Positions 1-5,516 of a DNA stretch of 5,516 nt are shown here, one piece after another. The notes beneath the pieces were generated by a model. It searched no databases and was not told where the DNA came from. It saw only the letters and a program-made list of their open reading frames with translations. The position numbers and the translations under genes are program-made. Position 1 is the first letter of the stretch; the number at the start of each line of letters is the position of its first letter. This DNA is from an uncultured Verrucomicrobiota bacterium (GTDB taxonomy: Bacteria > Verrucomicrobiota > Verrucomicrobiia > Limisphaerales > UBA9464). The DNA lies in assembly GCA_903864375.1 (NCBI GenBank), contig CAIPFS010000131.1, positions 1 through 5,516 on the forward strand, read 5' to 3'.

Positions 1-211
1 GCGAGGCGGAATTGAACTGGGTCAGCAGATACATGCGCTGAAGACCGGAATTCAGGCAATTCGAGATGGGGATATCCACCAGCCGATACTTGCCCACCAG
101 GGGAACCGCGGGTTTGGCGCGCTCCTGAGTCAGCGGAAACAGGCGTGTGCCCTGTCCGCCGCCCATGATGACGGCGAGGGTGTTATGGTTGTAGGATGTC
201 GCGCGATTCAT
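1..211 (-). CDS. glgC: Glucose-1-phosphate adenylyltransferase (ADP-glucose pyrophosphorylase), N-terminal part
   Basis: Only the first 70 codons are present; the gene runs off the left edge. The product makes ADP-glucose and pyrophosphate from ATP and glucose 1-phosphate, the committed cytosolic step of bacterial glycogen synthesis. The reverse strand, read from the ATG at 211-209, shows the family's nucleotidyltransferase signature: GGGQGTRL (residues 17-24), RAKPAVPL (31-38), GKYRLVDIPISNC (40-52) and LTQFNS (63-68), in the usual order and spacing. The catalytic domain therefore begins about 12 residues after the start, as is normal. The only later nearby ATG (Met16) would cut into the GGG loop, so 211 is the credible start. 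The wording of these motifs is closest to the cyanobacterial/plant-like branch also found in PVC bacteria (from memory). The gene is divergent from the kinase genes. The remainder of the protein, including its allosteric sites, lies outside the window. Confidence 0.93.
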   Translation of the reverse strand, partial: MNRATSYNHNTLAVIMGGGQGTRLFPLTQERAKPAVPLVGKYRLVDIPISNCLNSGLQRMYLLTQFNSAS

Positions 212-245
212 AAGCGGATACTGTACTCGGAAGTGCTTGAAAGGA

Positions 246-273
246 GATATACCGGGATTTCGGGCGGGCTCAA
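246..273 (-). promoter_or_regulatory. Possible sigma70-type promoter for glgC
   Basis: Read on the minus strand, TTGAGC (273-268) and TATATC (251-246) are separated by 16 bp, each matching four of six consensus bases. The -10 box ends 34 bp before the glgC ATG, giving an expected leader of about 28 nt. In GC-rich DNA this is the only AT-rich -10-like box close to the start. It is prediction from sequence only; the lineage's promoter consensus is not known to me. Confidence 0.3.
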
Positions 274-285
274 GCACGCAACCGA

Positions 286-323
286 CCGTTTTCCGGGCCG
301 CTTTGCCAACGGCTCGAAAACGG
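286..323. repeat. Interrupted inverted repeat in the glgC/kinase divergent region
   Basis: The outer arms CCGTTTTC (286-293) and GAAAACGG (316-323) are perfect 8-bp reverse complements. Inside them GCCG (297-300) and CGGC (310-313) also pair, leaving a small asymmetric internal loop and a 9-nt apical loop. It lies 38 bp upstream of the first kinase ATG and between the two divergent starts. No T-run follows on either strand, so it does not look like an intrinsic terminator. It could be a regulator-binding dyad shared by both genes or a leader hairpin of the kinase transcript. Confidence 0.5.
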
Positions 324-361
324 ATTGTCATGGTCGATGGGGGACCTAGTCTGCGACCGGA

Positions 362-1051
362 ATGAAGGCAACGTTTGCCGAGCTCGGCTTTCCGGGACGG
401 TTGATCGCGGTGGAAGGTTTGGACGGCTCCGGAAAGTCGACCCAGGTGCATCTTTTGCAGCGGTGGCTCGAACAACAGGGCTGTCGCGTTTTCTTTTCCG
501 AGTGGAATTCTTCAGCCCTGGTCAAGAGCGCCACCAGCAAAGGGAAGAAGCAAAACCTGTTGACCCCGACCACCTTCAGCCTGATTCACGCCACCGATTT
601 CGCTGATCGGTATGAACGCCAGCTGGTTCCACTCCTTCGGGCCGGTTATCTGGTCCTGTGTGACCGGTACGTTTTCACCGCCTTCGCCCGCGACGTGGTC
701 CGCGGTTGCCCCCCGGACTGGGTGCGGGGACTCTATTCCTTTGCAGCGCTCCCCGACCTGACCTTTTTCTTCAAGGCCCCGCTGGAGGTGTCGTTGGCCC
801 GGATACTGGACAATCGTCCGGTCCTCAAATTTCATGAGGCGGGTCTGGATCTGAAGCTCTCTGCCGACCCCTATGAAAGTTTCCGGCTGTTTCAGGGTCG
901 GATTTTTGAGCAGTATCTGGCGCTCAGCACCGAGTTCCATTTTCACCTGATCGACGCCGTGCAGCGCATTGAATTGCAGCAGGGCCTGGTCCGGCAATTG
1001 GTGGCCCATCACGTCCACCTTCCCGGTTTTGTTCCGAAGCGCACCGCATAG
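362..1051 (+). CDS. Thymidylate kinase-like P-loop NMP kinase, paralog 1 (intact Walker A)
   Basis: This 229-residue protein is a cytosolic P-loop kinase of the thymidylate kinase (dTMP + ATP to dTDP + ADP) fold. Visible are strand 1 plus Walker A, VEGLDGSGKSTQ (residues 17-28, Lys25), the DRY motif (101-103) at the end of strand 3, and PDLTFFFKAP (131-140) followed by an arginine-containing lid-like stretch. Length is close to typical TMK (about 205-215). It departs from classical TMKs: after strand 2 it has EWNSS (47-51) where EPGGT is expected, TDF (78-80) where the ADR arginine is expected, and ARD (109-111) where AYQ is expected. The substrate may therefore differ from dTMP; I use the fold name only. 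The ATG at 362 is the first possible start, since an in-frame TAG lies at 347-349; there is no clear ribosome binding site. It heads a same-strand group with paralog 2 (79 nt downstream) and the response regulator. Confidence 0.85.
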   Translation: MKATFAELGFPGRLIAVEGLDGSGKSTQVHLLQRWLEQQGCRVFFSEWNSSALVKSATSKGKKQNLLTPTTFSLIHATDFADRYERQLVPLLRAGYLVLCDRYVFTAFARDVVRGCPPDWVRGLYSFAALPDLTFFFKAPLEVSLARILDNRPVLKFHEAGLDLKLSADPYESFRLFQGRIFEQYLALSTEFHFHLIDAVQRIELQQGLVRQLVAHHVHLPGFVPKRTA

Positions 1052-1094
1052 CGCTCCTCCTGTCGCTGCCTCCCCTTCTTCCTCCATCTCCCAT

Positions 1095-1118
1095 CGGACT
1101 TTCCAACGGACCTTCCAA
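1095..1118. repeat. Short 12-bp tandem duplication between the kinase genes
   Basis: CGGACTTTCCAA (1095-1106) is followed directly by CGGACCTTCCAA (1107-1118), with one mismatch. It lies in the 79-nt spacer between the two kinase genes, downstream of a pyrimidine-rich run (about 1054-1090). It is probably a local slippage duplication; no function can be assigned. Confidence 0.6.
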
Positions 1119-1130
1119 CGATCTCCCGAG

Positions 1131-1922
1131 ATGCCCGTCACCCGAAAAATCAAGCGAACACCTCCACCGGCCTCTGTTCCAGTGCCGCCCGAGAGTCGGG
1201 CCCATTTTTACGGCCATGGCCTGCCAGGAGTGGAATTGGAAAAGCTCAATGGCAAACTCATCGTGGTCGAAGGTGCCGATGGGTCGGGACGTTCGACCCA
1301 GATTGCCCAACTGGTTCGCTGGCTTGAAGGTTCAGGGCATGCAACCCTTCAGGTGGGACTCAAACGGTCCACCCTGGTGAGCGAGGAGTTGGAGCAGGCC
1401 CAGCACGGCAATATTTTGTCGCATACGACCCTGTCCCTGTTCTACGCCACGGACTTTGCCGATCAATTGGAGCATTCCATCCTGCCGGCACTCCGGGCTG
1501 GATTCATTGTCCTTGCCGATCGATACATCTACACGTTGATGGCCCGGGACATGGTCCGGGGGATTGATCCGGTCTGGTTGAAGAATCTGTACGGCATCGC
1601 CCTGGTACCGGACGCGGTGTTTTACCTGGAGGTCCCCCCGCGGGCGCTGGTCCAACGGGTGTTCGCCAAGAACCAGGCCCTGGATTTCTGGGAAAGCGGT
1701 ATGGATTTGGGTTTGAGCCGGGACATGTTCGACAGCTTCCTTCAATATCAGAAGCTGATGCAAAAGACCTTCCGTCTGCTGCGGGAAACCTATGAGTTCA
1801 CGATCATCGACGGAAGCCGTTCGCCCCAGGAAGTGACCGCGGAGCTCCAGACGCGCATTGAGGCACTCCTCTGCTCGGAAGAGTCCACCGGTGGTTCGTT
1901 CGCGACGGCTCGCGCCGCTTGA
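1131..1922 (+). CDS. Thymidylate kinase-like protein, paralog 2, Walker A Lys replaced by Arg
   Basis: The product is 263 residues and clearly homologous to the preceding protein: both share ATDFAD (here 106-111), LRAG, a DRY motif (130-132), ARD-MVRG-type wording (138-144), PD plus a hydrophobic strand (160-166), and an ESGMDL/EAGLDL-type segment (188-193). The nucleotide loop reads GADGSGRST (48-56), so the Walker A lysine that contacts the ATP phosphates is arginine (codon CGT, 1290-1292). The EWNSS segment of paralog 1 corresponds to LKRSTLV (78-84). It also has about 28 extra N-terminal residues, basic and proline-rich at first. ATG 1131 is the first ATG; an upstream TTG at 969 in the same frame would overlap paralog 1 with non-conserved sequence. 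No clear ribosome binding site is seen. It may be an active kinase with altered kinetics or a pseudo-kinase partner of paralog 1; TMKs are normally dimers. The dTMP substrate is not established. Confidence 0.83.
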   Translation: MPVTRKIKRTPPPASVPVPPESRAHFYGHGLPGVELEKLNGKLIVVEGADGSGRSTQIAQLVRWLEGSGHATLQVGLKRSTLVSEELEQAQHGNILSHTTLSLFYATDFADQLEHSILPALRAGFIVLADRYIYTLMARDMVRGIDPVWLKNLYGIALVPDAVFYLEVPPRALVQRVFAKNQALDFWESGMDLGLSRDMFDSFLQYQKLMQKTFRLLRETYEFTIIDGSRSPQEVTAELQTRIEALLCSEESTGGSFATARAA

Positions 1923-2001
1923 CCCACTCCCATCCCCCCATCCAAGCTGACGGCCAGAGCCCAGGGCGGTTTGGCAGACCTTCGCCACTGAGAATGACCT
2001 C

Positions 2002-3375
2002 ATGAGCACACCAACGCTGCTGATCGTGGATGATGAGAAAAACACCCGCGAGGGATTGCGGGTGGGGTTGAGTGAGAAGTTCGACGTTTATGTGGCTGAG
2101 GATGCCGCTGCAGCCTGGCAATTGTTGGAGCGGGAATCGGTCGATGTTTTGCTGACCGATCTGCGGATGGCCGGGGAGGACGGTATCCAGCTCATTGCCA
2201 AGGCCAAAGGGCTTCCCAAACCACCCGTTTGCATCCTCATGACGGCGTTCGGCACCGAGGATATCGCCGTCGAGGCGATGAAAAAGGGGGCGGACGATTA
2301 CATCAGCAAGGGTCGTCTTCGCATTGACGAGCTGGAACTCCGGATTCAGAGAGCCCTCAAACGGACCTCCCTCGAAACCGAGAATCGCCAGCTTCACCGG
2401 CGGCTGGACCAGAAGTTCGGTCTGCAACGGCTGATTGGCGACGCTCCCGCGATGCGAGCCGTGTTTGAGCTGATTCAGGCGGTCGCCCCCACCAAGTCGA
2501 CCGTGCTCATCACCGGTGAGAGCGGTACGGGCAAGGAGCTGGTCGCCAAGGCCATCCACCAAAACAGTCCCCGGGCTCGGGGACCGATGATCACGGTCAA
2601 TTGCGCGGCGCTGCCCTCCACACTTTTGGAGGCGGAATTGTTCGGACATGAGAAGGGGGCCTTCACGGGAGCCCATGAACGCCGGCTGGGACGGATCGAG
2701 CAGGCCCAGGGGGGCACACTTTTCCTGGATGAGATTGGGGAGATTGACGCCACCACCCAGGTCAAGCTGCTGCGGTTTCTTGGCGAAAAAACCTTCGAAC
2801 GGGTCGGGTCCAGCAAGACACTTTCCTCCGATGTCCGGCTCATCTCGGCCACGAACAAGGATTTGCAGACCCTTGTCAGGACCGGGCGATTTCGTGAGGA
2901 CCTTTTTTACCGGCTGGCAGTCTTTCCCATTCCGCTGCCACCTCTGAGGGAACGGATGCAGGATTTGCCATCGCTGGCAGCCTCCTTCATCAAAGAATTT
3001 GCTGATGAAAACGGCAAGCCGATCCCGGCGCTGACCACGGCGGCGCTGGAAGTCATGCTCCAATATTCGTGGCCTGGAAACATCCGCGAATTGCGGGCGG
3101 CCATCGAGCGGGCGGTGGTGATGTGCCGTGACGGACAAATTCAGGCCGCCGACCTGCCGCAAAATGTCCGTTCTCCAGCGGCGATTCCCACCACATTGAC
3201 CGCGCCTTCGGCCTCCCAGTCGACGCCCTTGAACCTCAAGGAGGCGGAGAAGCAGTTGCTCATCCATGCCTTGAAGGAAGTGGACGGCAACCGAACCCGG
3301 GCCGCCGAGAAGCTGGGAATCAGTCGTCGGACGCTGCACCGTCGACTTCACGAGTTCGGATTGGGCGACACCTGA
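2002..3375 (+). CDS. Sigma54-dependent response regulator (NtrC/AtoC family)
   Basis: This 457-residue cytosolic activator opens sigma54 RNA polymerase promoters after phosphorylation. Domains in order are a receiver (about 4-120), a central AAA+ domain (about 142-372), a Pro/Ser/Thr-rich linker (391-410) and a Fis-type helix-turn-helix (about 414-455). The receiver has the acidic pair Asp10-Asp11, phospho-acceptor Asp53, Thr81 and Lys103. The AAA+ domain has Walker A GESGTGKE (172-179), the sigma54-contacting GAFTGA loop (219-224), Walker B TLFLDE (239-244), FREDLFYRL (297-305) and GNIREL (359-364). All activity motifs appear intact. The receiver's usual Lys-Pro is Lys-Gly with one extra residue after it. 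The protein starts at ATG 2002; a nearby ATG at 1994 is out of frame, and no strong ribosome binding site exists. It lies 79 nt after kinase paralog 2. No sensor histidine kinase is in the window, so its signal and targets are unknown. Confidence 0.95.
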   Translation: MSTPTLLIVDDEKNTREGLRVGLSEKFDVYVAEDAAAAWQLLERESVDVLLTDLRMAGEDGIQLIAKAKGLPKPPVCILMTAFGTEDIAVEAMKKGADDYISKGRLRIDELELRIQRALKRTSLETENRQLHRRLDQKFGLQRLIGDAPAMRAVFELIQAVAPTKSTVLITGESGTGKELVAKAIHQNSPRARGPMITVNCAALPSTLLEAELFGHEKGAFTGAHERRLGRIEQAQGGTLFLDEIGEIDATTQVKLLRFLGEKTFERVGSSKTLSSDVRLISATNKDLQTLVRTGRFREDLFYRLAVFPIPLPPLRERMQDLPSLAASFIKEFADENGKPIPALTTAALEVMLQYSWPGNIRELRAAIERAVVMCRDGQIQAADLPQNVRSPAAIPTTLTAPSASQSTPLNLKEAEKQLLIHALKEVDGNRTRAAEKLGISRRTLHRRLHEFGLGDT

Positions 3376-3497
3376 ATGGTGTTGGGGCCGGGTGAACGGG
3401 CGGCACCGATTCGTTGGAAACACAGTTTGCCGTTGCACAGGGGTCGCCGGACTGCTTTCACTGAGGCATTCCCGTCACCGATCCCGGGCCATCCCGG
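3376..3497. other. Intergenic leader before the oxidoreductase, with a hairpin against the start codon
   Basis: This 122-nt gap shows no terminator with a T-run and no correctly spaced sigma54 promoter. GGTGAACGGG (3391-3400) and CCCGTCACC (3471-3479) are near reverse complements with one extra base. Just before the ATG at 3498, CCGGG (3484-3488) and CCCGG (3493-3497) can form a 5-bp, 4-nt-loop hairpin directly abutting that start; the same stretch is a direct repeat of ATCCCGG. This would hinder initiation at 3498 and favour the next in-frame ATG at 3528. Confidence 0.4.
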
Positions 3498-4640
3498 ATG
3501 TCGGACGGGCAAAAACCTGCCATCGCCATGAGCCGCCCCGTCAACATCGCCATCGTCGGACTCGGATTCGGAGCCGAATTCATTCCCATCTACCAGCGTC
3601 ATCCCCTGGCCAACATGTACGCCCTCTGTCGGCGTGACCCCAAGGAGCTTGAAAAGATTGGGAAGGCATTCGGGGTCGAAAAGCGCTACACCACCTTTGA
3701 GGAGGTGCTTGCCGATCCCGATGTGGACGCGGTGCACATCAATTCCCCCATTCACCTGCACGCCCCCCAATCCATCGCCGCCCTCCGGGCCGGCAAGCAT
3801 GTGGCGTGTACGGTCCCGGCTTGCACCTCGGTCGCCGAGGCCCGGGAAATCGTGAAAGCTGCCGAGGAGAGCGGAAAGAACTACATGATGATGGAGACCG
3901 TCATCTACAGCCGGGAATACCTGTATGTCCGTGAGCTTCGGGATCAGGGACGGCTGGGCCGCATCCAATTTGTCCGCGGCAGCCATCTCCAGAACATGTA
4001 CGGCTGGCCGGGATACTGGGAAGGATTGCCACCGATGCACTATGCCACGCACTGCGTCAGTCCATGTCTGGCCATCGTCAGTGGCGAAGCCGAGTTTGTT
4101 TCATGCCTGGGCTCGGGCCGGATCGCCGAACCGCTCATCGCCAAATACGGCTCCCCCTTCTCATTTGAGACGGCCCATTTCAAGGTTCGGAACCAGGACG
4201 TTGCCGGCGAGGTGACGCGCTATCTCTTTGACGCCGCGCGCCAGTATCAGGAGAGCTTTGACTGTTACGGCTCCAAGACCTCCTTTGAGTGGCAATTGAC
4301 GGAGCATGACGACCCGGTGCTGCACCTGGGGGGCGAGGAAGTCCAGAAGGTGAAGATCCCCGACTATGCCCACCTGCTGCCCGAGTCCATTCGTCCGTTC
4401 ACGACCAAAGGGGTGTATGACATGACAGAAAATGCACATTTGTCGTTTGTTCAAGGCAGTGGACACGGCGGAAGCCATCCGCATCTGGCCCACGAATTCC
4501 TCCAGAGCATTGTGAGCGGGCGCCGTTCCTTCCCCGACGTCTACCAGTCGGTCAACTGGACCATGGTGGGCATTCTGGCCCACGAGTCGGCCTTGCGAGG
4601 AGGGGAGAAGCTGGTGATTCCCGATTTTCGGGGTGTTTGA
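3498..4640 (+). CDS. Gfo/Idh/MocA family oxidoreductase (Glu-Lys-Pro motif replaced)
   Basis: This is a 380-residue predicted cytosolic NAD(P)-dependent sugar or cyclitol dehydrogenase-type protein of normal family length. The N-terminal Rossmann domain (about 15-135) has the dinucleotide loop GLGFGAEF (21-28), DPDVDAVHI (73-81) and AALRAGKHV (94-102). The C-terminal alpha/beta domain follows, with LPPMHYATH (177-185), where His185 is a candidate catalytic histidine, and HGGSHPHL (323-330). Where most members have a Glu-Lys-Pro active-site motif after GKHV, this one reads Thr-Val-Pro (105-107), so the usual catalytic lysine is missing. I recall a subfamily with this replacement, so it is probably a subfamily trait, not damage. 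The start is uncertain: 3498 is the longest ATG frame (in-frame TGA at 3462), but Met11 at 3528 puts the Rossmann strand at the usual distance and avoids a hairpin at 3498. A transporter gene follows after 102 nt. The substrate cannot be assigned. Confidence 0.92.
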   Translation: MSDGQKPAIAMSRPVNIAIVGLGFGAEFIPIYQRHPLANMYALCRRDPKELEKIGKAFGVEKRYTTFEEVLADPDVDAVHINSPIHLHAPQSIAALRAGKHVACTVPACTSVAEAREIVKAAEESGKNYMMMETVIYSREYLYVRELRDQGRLGRIQFVRGSHLQNMYGWPGYWEGLPPMHYATHCVSPCLAIVSGEAEFVSCLGSGRIAEPLIAKYGSPFSFETAHFKVRNQDVAGEVTRYLFDAARQYQESFDCYGSKTSFEWQLTEHDDPVLHLGGEEVQKVKIPDYAHLLPESIRPFTTKGVYDMTENAHLSFVQGSGHGGSHPHLAHEFLQSIVSGRRSFPDVYQSVNWTMVGILAHESALRGGEKLVIPDFRGV

Positions 4641-4742
4641 GGGCGGGCCGAACGCGATAGTAGACACCATCCCCTCTGAACGGATATACCTCGAGGGTTC
4701 CTCCGCAACGAGACATTCAGCAACGCACCACTCATTGATATC

Positions 4743-5516
4743 ATGAGCAACGACTCTCAAGACATGCAGGGCATCGCGCCCAATGCGAAACGCCTCCTGT
4801 GGGCGGGCTTCTTCGCCATTCTCGCCGCCGGTGTCGGCGCTGCCATTCGTGGCGGCATTTTCGGCGACTGGGTCAAGGCCTTCAATTTCACCAACCTGCA
4901 GGTCGGGTTGATCAACGGCGCGGGGTTCACCGGCTTTTGCTTCGGCATCATTTTCGGCGGAATCATTGCCGACAAGGTGGGCTACGGGAAACTGGTGGCG
5001 ACGGCCTTCGTCCTCCATGTCGTCTCCGCCCTGGTGGCCTTTGGTGCTGTGGACGGCATGTCCACCAGCATGGCCTTCAACTATCTCTGGGCGGGAACCT
5101 TCCTTTTTGCAGTGGCCAACGGCACGCTGGAAGCCGTCGCCAATCCGCTGGTGGCCACGCTGTTCCCGCATGCGCGCGTTCACTACCTCAACATCCTTCA
5201 CGCCTCATGGCCGGCAGGTCTGGTTTTGGGCGGATTCATCCACCAAGGCCTCGGCGGCATGAGCTGGAAGATTCAGTTGGGATGCTTCCTGATCCCGGCG
5301 GTATTCTACGGCGTTCTGTTCCTTGGACAGACTTTCCCAAAATCGGAAGCATCCAAACAAGGTCTTGGCCTGGGCGAAATGCTCAAGGACGTCGGTATTC
5401 TGGGAGCCTCGCTGATCGGTTTGCTGCTCTTCCTCTTCTTCAAGGACAGCCTGGGTGACCTGCTCGCCGGTTTGACGGGCAATGACAGCATCTTCAAGGG
5501 TAACACCTGGAAGTAC
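4743..5516 (+). CDS. MFS transporter, FucP/sugar-type, N-terminal half (runs off right edge)
   Basis: The open frame continues to the last base, giving 258 residues of an inner-membrane secondary transporter. Hydrophobic segments fit TM1 (about 18-38), TM2 (54-76), TM3 (85-104), TM4 (113-138), TM5 (152-171), TM6 (177-196) and TM7 (215-233), with a charged loop between TM6 and TM7 as expected at the centre of a 12-TM MFS protein. The TM2-TM3 loop holds the MFS motif A variant GGIIADKVGYGK (72-83). The stretch NGTLEAVANPLVATLFP (126-142) and HYLNILHASWP (147-157) resemble the FucP/glucose-galactose symporter branch, as judged from memory. ATG 4743 is preferred because it leaves a short hydrophilic cytosolic tail before TM1; there is no clear ribosome binding site. 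Its position after an oxidoreductase suggests import of that enzyme's substrate or a related sugar. The second half is outside the window. Confidence 0.85.
   Translation, partial: MSNDSQDMQGIAPNAKRLLWAGFFAILAAGVGAAIRGGIFGDWVKAFNFTNLQVGLINGAGFTGFCFGIIFGGIIADKVGYGKLVATAFVLHVVSALVAFGAVDGMSTSMAFNYLWAGTFLFAVANGTLEAVANPLVATLFPHARVHYLNILHASWPAGLVLGGFIHQGLGGMSWKIQLGCFLIPAVFYGVLFLGQTFPKSEASKQGLGLGEMLKDVGILGASLIGLLLFLFFKDSLGDLLAGLTGNDSIFKGNTWKY

Noticed and set aside
241..253. AAGGAGATATACC on the plus strand, similar to a strong ribosome binding site used in expression vectors
   Set aside because: No start codon follows at a usable distance and the surroundings are not vector-like; the string is explained as the reverse of a TATATC -10-like box.
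969..1130. Upstream TTG extension of kinase paralog 2
   Set aside because: It would overlap paralog 1 by 83 nt, needs a TTG start, and adds low-complexity Ser/Pro-rich sequence partly from a 12-bp tandem repeat; ATG 1131 is simpler.
1971..1987. Sigma54-like TTGGCAG...TTCGCC before the response regulator
   Set aside because: Spacing between GG and GC is 9 bp instead of 10, and the -12 element is not TTGC.
3414..3431. Sigma54-like TTGG...TTTGCC before the oxidoreductase
   Set aside because: The GG and GC elements are separated by 11 bp instead of the required 10, and the -24 element lacks the GGCAC core.
1804..3438. Long antisense open frame (544 codons) opposite the response regulator
   Set aside because: It mirrors the codon structure of a clearly real gene on the plus strand, shows no recognisable domain, and covers two unrelated genes plus the spacers; it is a GC-rich shadow frame.
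4689..4696. CCTCGAGG palindrome in the gap before the transporter
   Set aside because: An 8-bp palindrome is expected by chance at this scale, and no further symmetry extends it.
4161..5201. Antisense open frame of 346 codons across the oxidoreductase end and transporter
   Set aside because: It spans two well-supported plus-strand genes and an intergenic gap, with low-complexity charged sequence and no domain; it is a shadow frame.
4799..5458. Plus-strand frame of 219 codons within the transporter
   Set aside because: The product is Arg/Gly/His-rich without domains, while the overlapping frame from 4743 encodes a coherent MFS transporter.

Overview
The window is GC-rich, tightly packed chromosomal DNA with six protein-coding genes. 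One runs leftward off the left edge, and five run rightward, the last off the right edge. No start codon is preceded by a clear Shine-Dalgarno sequence. The gene content (cyanobacterial/plant-type ADP-glucose pyrophosphorylase, a tandem pair of thymidylate-kinase-like proteins, an NtrC-type regulator, and a Gfo/Idh/MocA oxidoreductase followed by a FucP-like MFS transporter) suggests an environmental bacterium of the PVC group, most likely Verrucomicrobiota. This lineage call is inference from family resemblance, not proof. No RNA gene, mobile element, CRISPR array or convincing terminator was seen.

Layout. Bases 1-211 (minus strand) hold the first 70 codons of glgC. Bases 212-361 are a divergent intergenic region with a plausible sigma70-type promoter for glgC and an interrupted inverted repeat at 286-323. 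Bases 362-1051 and 1131-1922 encode two paralogous P-loop kinases of the thymidylate kinase fold. The first has an intact Walker A lysine; in the second an arginine replaces it. Bases 2002-3375 encode a complete sigma54-dependent response regulator (receiver, AAA+, Fis-type HTH). Bases 3498-4640 (or from 3528) encode a Gfo/Idh/MocA oxidoreductase in which the usual Glu-Lys-Pro active-site motif reads Thr-Val-Pro. From 4743 to the end runs the N-terminal half of an MFS sugar-type transporter.

How the genes may work together. The two kinases and the response regulator are co-oriented and separated by two spacers of 79 nt each, so they may be co-transcribed, although no shared pathway is evident. 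The oxidoreductase and transporter look like a small carbohydrate-use module (uptake plus NAD(P)-dependent conversion of a sugar or cyclitol); the substrate cannot be read from the sequence. glgC is a separate, divergently transcribed glycogen-synthesis gene. The regulator has no sensor kinase in the window, and no sigma54 promoter with correct spacing was found, so its targets probably lie elsewhere.

The most unusual item is the kinase pair. Both proteins lack several hallmarks of true thymidylate kinases, and the second also has the altered nucleotide-binding loop, so a two-subunit or catalytic/regulatory arrangement with an unassigned substrate is possible.
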